Below, piece by piece: positions 59,286 to 64,000 of a DNA stretch of 64,000 bases. Source of the stretch: Paenibacillus alkalitolerans (GTDB taxonomy: Bacteria > Bacillota > Bacilli > Paenibacillales > YIM-B00363); contig NZ_JAEMXM010000012.1 of the NCBI RefSeq assembly GCF_016482785.1, positions 62,001 through 126,000 on the forward strand, written 5' to 3'. Position 1 is the stretch's first letter; each line of letters opens with the position of its first letter. Made by a program: the position numbers and the translations under genes. The notes beneath the pieces are model-generated. The model was not told the origin of the DNA and did no database searches. It saw only the letters and a program-made list of their open reading frames with translations.

Positions 59286-59555
59286 CACTATGGCAATGGA
59301 ATGTACATAAGCGGTTGTCGTTATGTATGTGATGGCGCGTAATTGTTTCGTGCCATTGCGACTATGGCAATAGTGTGTGCGTAATCTGTCGTCTAAACAA
59401 CCGTTTATGAACAGTGTATTGCCATATCACGTCCCAATCGTCGGAATTCGTTACAATTATGGCAATCTGACGACCGTTTGAATACAACCTTTTTCCATAA
59501 AAAATATTTAACTGACTCCGGCGCCGTATCACTAATGCAATAGTGTGTGGATGCG
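59286..59555. repeat. Cluster of short CACTATGGCAATAGTG-type inverted repeats
   Basis: The 490-bp gap 59205-59694 has no gene. Five related elements occur: CACTATGGCAATGG at 59286, GACTATGGCAATAGTGTGTGCG at 59360, an inverted copy CAGTGTATTGCCATATCACG at about 59412, ACAATTATGGCAATC at about 59452, and CACTAATGCAATAGTGTGTG at about 59530. The core CACTAT-GGCA-ATAGTG is itself an inverted repeat. CTGACGACCG and GTCGTC motifs accompany several copies. It is a degenerate intergenic repeat of unknown role. Confidence 0.55.
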
Positions 59556-59646
59556 CCCGCAATTAATAGATTGTATGTCTTTTGCCCTTATAAGAGGCAT
59601 GCACAAGTGATCGATCTGACTGAGTCGCCCAACAAGGTAAATCATC

Positions 59647-59680
59647 AAAAAAGAGGACCGCCCCAAGCGGGACAGCCCTC
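59647..59680 (-). terminator. Rho-independent terminator of the aminotransferase gene
   Basis: On the minus strand GAGGGCTGTCCC pairs with GGGGCGGTCCTC (59680-59653) through 12 pairs including G-U, with a short loop, followed by six T. It lies 15 bases after the aminotransferase stop. Confidence 0.82.
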
Positions 59681-59694
59681 ACAAACTTCTCATG

Positions 59695-61002
59695 TTATTT
59701 CACCGCTACGTTTTCCAAATCCTTCACGCCTTGATAAATAAGATCGAACAAGCGCTCGACGTCGCTCTCCTCAATACAAGAGAACGCAACGCGCAGATCG
59801 GTTTCGCCAAGCGCGATCGTACCGACACCGTACTCCGTCAAGATGTGCGTGCGCAGCGTTTCGGCATCGACCGACTTCAGCTTCAAGCACATAAAGTAGC
59901 CGGAATTGAACGGGTAATATTCCCAAGCCTCATCATACTTGCCGCTATCCAACACTTGTTTGACACGGTTGGCTCTCGCTTGCAAGATGCCGACTTTCTC
60001 GTTGCGCTGCTTCTCGAAATCCGGGTGCCGCAGCGCGCGGAGAACGAACGTCTGCGACGGGTGGGCGGTGCTGGACATCGCACCGCGGATAATTCCGAGC
60101 GCCTTCTGCTCAAGCGCGTCGTTAACATCGGTGCTTTCGGATCCGAAGGTGATGAAGCCGACGCGGAACCCCCATACGAATTCCTCTTTCGTTGCGCCGT
60201 CCACTTTGACCGGGAGCACCCGAGGGTGAAGCCCGATCAGCCTGCCGAACAGCGATTCGCGTATGGTGTCTTCGAAGAACAGGCCGAAGTACGCATCGTC
60301 GGTTACGACTGCTTGCGATACGCCCGCTTCCGCACCGGAGCGTATAGCGTCCACGATAGCGTTCGCTTCGGACGCATTCGGAGTGTATCCGGTCGGATTG
60401 ACAGGGAAGTTCAACACGACGATCGCTTTGCCGCGCTCCTTCTGTGCCGCGATCGCATCGCGCAACCCTGCAGCATTAAACAATCCCTGTTCGTTGTACA
60501 AAGGGAATGTAACGATATTTGCGCCGCGGCGGACTCCGAAGGTGAGCTCATAGTTTTCCCAGTTTTTATCCGGCATTATGACGGCATCGCCTTCATCCGC
60601 GAATAAATCGGCCGCAATGCTGAGGCCGTGGGTCAACGCATTCGTCACGATCGGTTGACCGAACGTCTTGCCGGCAAGCGACGGATTCTCGGACAGCATC
60701 TTGTCCCGCCAAGCTTTGCGAAGCTCCGGTTTTCCTTGCGGAGGAGCATAAGGATACAGGTCGTTCGGCGAAAATTGCGAAAGCGTCTCCTGAATCAACG
60801 CCAGATGCATCGGCTGACCGCCTTCCATCGCGATGCCGATCGTCGCGTTGAAAGCATGAGCCTTGCTCTTCGCTTCCGCCGATTGATTGAGAATGCCCAC
60901 CTTCGGGAAATACATCGCTTTCCCGACTCGTGACAACATATCGAGACAGTGCGGATTTGCCTTGCGGATACGGTCGTTCAACTGGACGGCTTGGGGATTC
61001 AT
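59695..61002 (-). CDS. Class I/II PLP-dependent aminotransferase
   Basis: A protein of about 435 residues. It has the fold-type I pattern: YPYAPPQGKPELRKAWRDKML, PIVTNALTHGLSIAADLFADEGDAVIMPDKNWENYELTF-like ligand-binding blocks and IVVLNFPVNPTGYTPN. DDAYFGLFFED and a PLP-lysine region GATKEEFVWGFRVGFITFG follow. The KEEFVWGFRVGF block marks a sub-group of aspartate/aromatic-type aminotransferases in Bacillota. The exact substrate is unknown. The start is uncertain. ATG 61002 lies 12 bases from an AAAGGA site, ATG 61014 touches it, and the frame extends to 61077. A -10 TATAAT lies at 61054-61049. Confidence 0.87.
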   Translation of the reverse strand: MNPQAVQLNDRIRKANPHCLDMLSRVGKAMYFPKVGILNQSAEAKSKAHAFNATIGIAMEGGQPMHLALIQETLSQFSPNDLYPYAPPQGKPELRKAWRDKMLSENPSLAGKTFGQPIVTNALTHGLSIAADLFADEGDAVIMPDKNWENYELTFGVRRGANIVTFPLYNEQGLFNAAGLRDAIAAQKERGKAIVVLNFPVNPTGYTPNASEANAIVDAIRSGAEAGVSQAVVTDDAYFGLFFEDTIRESLFGRLIGLHPRVLPVKVDGATKEEFVWGFRVGFITFGSESTDVNDALEQKALGIIRGAMSSTAHPSQTFVLRALRHPDFEKQRNEKVGILQARANRVKQVLDSGKYDEAWEYYPFNSGYFMCLKLKSVDAETLRTHILTEYGVGTIALGETDLRVAFSCIEESDVERLFDLIYQGVKDLENVAVK

Positions 61003-61073
61003 GCGGATAGTCATTCCTTTCAGATATACTTCCGGTTTGTTTTTCGATATTATAACACCGGATTTATTCCGCG

Positions 61074-61874
61074 TCATCCGTGTTGTGCGATCTCGCCGAT
61101 TCTCTCGCCCATACGCACCGGGGCTCCGGCCGCAAACGCGGGAGACGGAATAAACGTATCTTTCTCCATTAGCAGCACAACGGTGGATCCAAATTCGAAA
61201 AGTGCCAGTTCGTCTCCTTTATGTACTGTCGCTGGAGGCCCGTCGTCAGGTATGTAACGAATAGAGCTGACGTTCATCGCGCCGACCTTCACAAGCGCGA
61301 GCACACCGGCTTCGTGATTAATGTAAGTGACAAGTCTGGCGTTGCGCGAAAGCACTTGCGGCATCAAGCGCATCCCTCTGTCGTTCACCGGGTATACCTT
61401 TCCCGGAATACGGTCCCATTCTATTACCGTGCCGTCGACCGGGGAGTGAATTCTGTGGTAGTTGGACGGACTTAAATAAATGACGGCGAACGTTCCCCGC
61501 TCGTACCGCGAGGCGTGAGGAGAGCCGCCGAGCAGCTCCGCGGCGGAATAAGTTTGCCCTTTCACAGGCAATAGCTTCCCGGCTTGAATTTCTCCCGTCT
61601 CTATAACGGTGCCGTCAACCGGACTTACAACGGAGTTCTCGCCGGGATCGATCGGCCGCGCTCCGGTCCGAAGGCGCCTCGTAAAAAATTCGTTTAACGA
61701 TTCGTATTCGTGCAGCTGCTTCTCCGCCTCCGATATGTCGATTCCGTAGAAGCGGGCGAACTTGGACAGCAAAAGCCGGCTGCCGCGCGATTTCGCCGCG
61801 GTTCCGGTCAAGCGGGCCAATGTCGGACGGGAGGATAGCTCGGTAAGCAAACGAAATGCAGCATCCCATATCAT
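61074..61874 (-). CDS. psd: Phosphatidylserine decarboxylase proenzyme
   Basis: A 266-residue membrane-associated enzyme that makes phosphatidylethanolamine from phosphatidylserine. The self-cleaving FGST motif is at about residues 228-231 (LFEFGSTVVLL); Ser becomes the pyruvoyl cofactor. Other conserved parts are FARFYGIDISEAEKQLHEYESLNEFFTRRL, VVSPVDGTV and IYLSPSNYHRIHSPVDGTV, the latter two carrying catalytic Asp and His residues. The length is normal. The start follows AGGTGAT. It lies 13 nt after the zinc-ribbon gene, in one operon. Confidence 0.93.
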   Translation of the reverse strand: MIWDAAFRLLTELSSRPTLARLTGTAAKSRGSRLLLSKFARFYGIDISEAEKQLHEYESLNEFFTRRLRTGARPIDPGENSVVSPVDGTVIETGEIQAGKLLPVKGQTYSAAELLGGSPHASRYERGTFAVIYLSPSNYHRIHSPVDGTVIEWDRIPGKVYPVNDRGMRLMPQVLSRNARLVTYINHEAGVLALVKVGAMNVSSIRYIPDDGPPATVHKGDELALFEFGSTVVLLMEKDTFIPSPAFAAGAPVRMGERIGEIAQHG

Positions 61875-61887
61875 CGAGTGTTATCAC

Positions 61888-62100
61888 CTAAGTAATCTTT
61901 TTTGAATGCCGGTATTCCCCGCAGGACAAACATGTAGCGGGATTTACGCATACAGGATGCGAAGAGCCCGACCATTTGGTGCAAAACACGGGAGTTTTGG
62001 ATTGCGGATCATCTGAGATGGCGGTGCAGAACGGGCAGTGAGAAACCAATTCCTCGGTTAACTGAAGCAGCCTCGATTTTAATGACGTTAGTTCTTCCAT
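61888..62100 (-). CDS. Small cysteine-rich (zinc-ribbon-like) protein (70 residues)
   Basis: A 70-residue protein with an N-terminal helix (ELTSLKSRLLQLTEELVSH) and six cysteines: CPFC, then one in VFCTKW, VCVNPATC and LSCGEY. The C-x2-C pair and later C-x6-C and C-x2-C-like spacings suggest a zinc ribbon. It is the first gene before psd. A regulatory or chaperone role is possible but not shown. Confidence 0.7.
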   Translation of the reverse strand: MEELTSLKSRLLQLTEELVSHCPFCTAISDDPQSKTPVFCTKWSGSSHPVCVNPATCLSCGEYRHSKKIT

Positions 62101-62264
62101 ACATCCCTTACCTTTCCCATACTCACATGCAAGTATTATACTACTGCCTTCTTCTTTTTCCTATCTTAAGTATGGGAAATAGGAAGGAAGTCTCGCAATG
62201 ATTCCACGGCCGGGCGCGGCTGTCGCCGTCAGCCGCGCCGGTCGGTAAACCGTGTCATTTTACA

Positions 62265-63365
62265 TCAACCGGGTTCGTTTCCATCCAACAAATAACGTGC
62301 ATATGCGAGAGGATTCGCGTATGTTCGTTTCCATTCCTCCATCATGCCGCCCTCGCGGAAGCTGTACCGCAAATCCCGCAAATTCATCTCGATAAAGACG
62401 GGATAACCTTCAGGAGTAATGCCGATGTCGAAACCGATGTCCGAAAGATAGGGCAAGCGCGTGCTCAAGTGTTCTGCCGCCGACAATGAAAACCGCTCAA
62501 TAGATTCGCGGACGGCGAGCGGGTTTAGATGCGGGAGGTCGCGAAGCACGTCGTCAAGCCGGTACACCGTTCCGCCTTGAGCCACATTCGTAACAAACAC
62601 GTTTTTCTTCGCCACTTTTGCCGCAATCCCCGTCATCTGCCATTTCCCGTCCAGTCCTCGCTGCACGGAGACGCGCATATCGAACGGTCTTCCGAGATAC
62701 GTCGCCAAGTTCAAACGCTGTTGCGCAACATGAGGTTTGCGGACGATATTTGTGCGCAGCACGGCCGGCAGTTTGAATTTGAAATCAACGGATTTCCAAA
62801 GCGAACTCCCTTTCCTCAATCCGGATGGGTATGTCAGTCTCCACCGTGTTCCGATACGATCCACTTTCATGATGCCTTTGCCTATCGAACTGCTGCTAGG
62901 CTTCACAATCACGGCCTCATGTTTGCTTGATAAAGCGCGAACCGACTTGACGGTGGCTTTCATCGTCTCGGGCAAGTGCGGCCGAAGATCCTCGCGCTGC
63001 ATAAGCAGGCGATGCACGAACAATTTTCCGTATCTGTTCCAGCGGTTAAAGACAATGCGCCCCTTCTTCGAGCAAAGGTTCTCTAATTTTCTGTTGGCGC
63101 TCGGGTTTTTAAAATACAATGCGCGGTTGTGAATGACTTTAGGAAGCGGCAGCTTGCGCCACCGGTACGAGCCGTTCTCGAAGACGAGCGCTTTCACCTT
63201 CTCGTCTTGCATCGATATGTCTTGCAAACGAAAGTAAACGGGAGTAATGTCATACTCTCTTGCGCTTTCTTCATAAAAAGATATTTTCTCGTGACCGGTG
63301 CGTCCGCGAGGTATGCCTCGCAACATATTATTGTTTATTAAGACGCCTACGTTTCTATCCGACAC
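62265..63365 (-). CDS. YheC/YheD-family ATP-grasp protein, spore coat associated
   Basis: A 366-residue protein of the YheC/YheD family. It has VGVLINNNMLRGIPRGRTGHEKISFYEESARE, KVIHNRALYFKNPSANRKL and VIVKPSSSSIGKGI (ATP-grasp lysine region). FDMRVSVQRGLDGKWQMTGIAAKVA and DIGFDIGITPEGYPVFIEMN (metal/ATP ligands) follow. B. subtilis YheC and YheD are spore-coat-associated. The start is GTG 63365 with GGAGGAGG upstream; a GTG at 63383 precedes that site. The gap 62101-62264 contains only a GC-rich inverted repeat at about 62213-62240. Confidence 0.88.
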   Translation of the reverse strand: MSDRNVGVLINNNMLRGIPRGRTGHEKISFYEESAREYDITPVYFRLQDISMQDEKVKALVFENGSYRWRKLPLPKVIHNRALYFKNPSANRKLENLCSKKGRIVFNRWNRYGKLFVHRLLMQREDLRPHLPETMKATVKSVRALSSKHEAVIVKPSSSSIGKGIMKVDRIGTRWRLTYPSGLRKGSSLWKSVDFKFKLPAVLRTNIVRKPHVAQQRLNLATYLGRPFDMRVSVQRGLDGKWQMTGIAAKVAKKNVFVTNVAQGGTVYRLDDVLRDLPHLNPLAVRESIERFSLSAAEHLSTRLPYLSDIGFDIGITPEGYPVFIEMNLRDLRYSFREGGMMEEWKRTYANPLAYARYLLDGNEPG

Positions 63366-63566
63366 CTTGCCTCCTCCTTTCACCTATAACCTGGCCTCTC
63401 TCACTATATTCGCATCGTGTGCGGCTGCGCGTGGACGTATGTCTCACTTCTCTCAAATGCTGTGCGATTGACTATTTTACTCAACAAAGCTTCGCTTTTG
63501 TATAAGATGAATTAGCTGTAATAGGGCCGAAACCCCTCCATGCATCAGCCTGGGGGATTGGTACGC

Positions 63567-64000
63567 ATGCGAAGAAGGACGGTGAATCGACTGATGGGTG
63601 TCAAACCTCGGGTGGCCATAGTTACGCCCGGATCGTACCCGATCCCGTCTGGCAAAAGCAGTTCCGTAGAGAACGTAGTGAAAAATATAGGAGCATTGGT
63701 AGGCAAACGCGTTTCTCTATGGGTGTTGGGAAAAAAAACGCCGGCTCTTCCCGCTGCCGAGGTTCGGAACGGGGTTCGTTATGTGCGTCCTGCCCGTTCG
63801 AAGAAACGGCCCACATATATAAGCGCCGTTTCTGCATCGATCGCCAGACTTCGTCCCCATATCATTCAAGTGGAAAACAGACCTGCGTCCGTTCTTGCCT
63901 TCAAGCGGCGGCACCCCAGGCGCGAGGTATGGCTTTCTCTTCATTCCACGACGTTTCTGTCGCCGTCCCGCATACGGCCGCTAACGCTGCGCAAGGCATT
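63567..64000 (+). CDS. Glycosyltransferase family 4 protein (3' end outside window)
   Basis: An open frame runs from ATG 63567 to the window edge, about 144 codons. It reads VKPRVAIVTPGSYPIPSGKS, then SSVENVVKNIGALVGKRVSLWVLGKK and RPHIIQVENRPASVLAFKRR. These are the N-terminal GT-B features of family 4 glycosyltransferases such as CotSA-type spore-coat enzymes: a first strand with a Gly-rich loop, an S-SSVENVV helix and a strand with 'IIQVENRP'. Starts at 63567 (GGGGG upstream) and 63594 (AAGGACGGTG upstream) are both possible. It is divergent from the YheC/D gene, which fits a spore-envelope locus. Confidence 0.82.
   Translation, partial: MRRRTVNRLMGVKPRVAIVTPGSYPIPSGKSSSVENVVKNIGALVGKRVSLWVLGKKTPALPAAEVRNGVRYVRPARSKKRPTYISAVSASIARLRPHIIQVENRPASVLAFKRRHPRREVWLSLHSTTFLSPSRIRPLTLRKA

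Noticed and set aside
59692-60606. 304-codon plus-strand frame opposite the aminotransferase
   Set aside because: Shadow of a well-supported aminotransferase; no family features or ribosome binding site.

Overview
The window comes from a low-to-mid GC, spore-forming member of the Bacillota, most likely Paenibacillus or a close relative such as Cohnella. The evidence is the strong AGGAGG-type ribosome binding sites with frequent TTG/GTG starts, an LplA/LplB-type sugar ABC system beside a Cache-AraC regulator (YesS-like), an SLH-domain protein, YheC/D ATP-grasp spore-coat genes, EcsAB, and many small intergenic hairpin repeats. No rRNA, tRNA, integrase, transposase or phage structural gene was seen.

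Layout. 1-4.9 kb: the end of a polysaccharide/oligosaccharide uptake locus (permease, lipoprotein, Cache-AraC regulator), with two candidate catabolite-repression boxes between the last two. 4.9-5.8 kb: a tandem 81-bp hairpin repeat and a structured leader before a methyltransferase. 6.6-15.7 kb: an unusual accessory block. Two paralogous ECF sigma factors, each with a long C-terminal papain/C39-like (BtrH-like) extension, bracket a tandem set of VOC (glyoxalase-fold) proteins, one of them broken. The second sigma gene is followed 8 nt later by a solute-binding-protein fold with no signal peptide. 16.0-16.8 kb: a compact type III toxin-antitoxin locus on the minus strand. It has a consensus promoter, three tandem RNA repeats each predicted to form a pseudoknot with compensatory changes, a terminator, and a ToxN/AbiQ-superfamily endoribonuclease gene. 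17-25 kb: a membrane protein, an ArsR/EamA divergent pair, a tiny holin-like toxin candidate, another VOC protein and an ABC-2 exporter. 25-31 kb: a small kinase, a heterodimeric ABC exporter with an in-frame stop in one half, and an isochorismatase-family hydrolase.

31-39.2 kb is a DeoR-controlled sugar ABC cluster ending in an L-rhamnose mutarotase, so it is probably a rhamnose uptake operon. It is followed by a 5'-truncated ECF sigma-VOC fusion. 40-50.6 kb holds small acidic proteins, a LysM protein, a GNAT enzyme, an SLH protein, ecsAB, an NRDE protein, pyruvate kinase, a cupin-AraC regulator and a type II pantothenate kinase. 50.6-53 kb is a graveyard of broken genes: an ATPase with a TGA, a frameshifted hisC, and phosphotransferase and unknown remnants. 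53-64 kb contains a secreted beta-propeller protein, an alpha/beta hydrolase, two small secreted proteins, a subtilisin-like protease, a NUDIX remnant, an aminotransferase, phosphatidylserine decarboxylase, a zinc-ribbon protein, a YheC/D protein and the start of a glycosyltransferase.

All assignments rest on reading the sequence and translations by eye. No database search or folding program was run.
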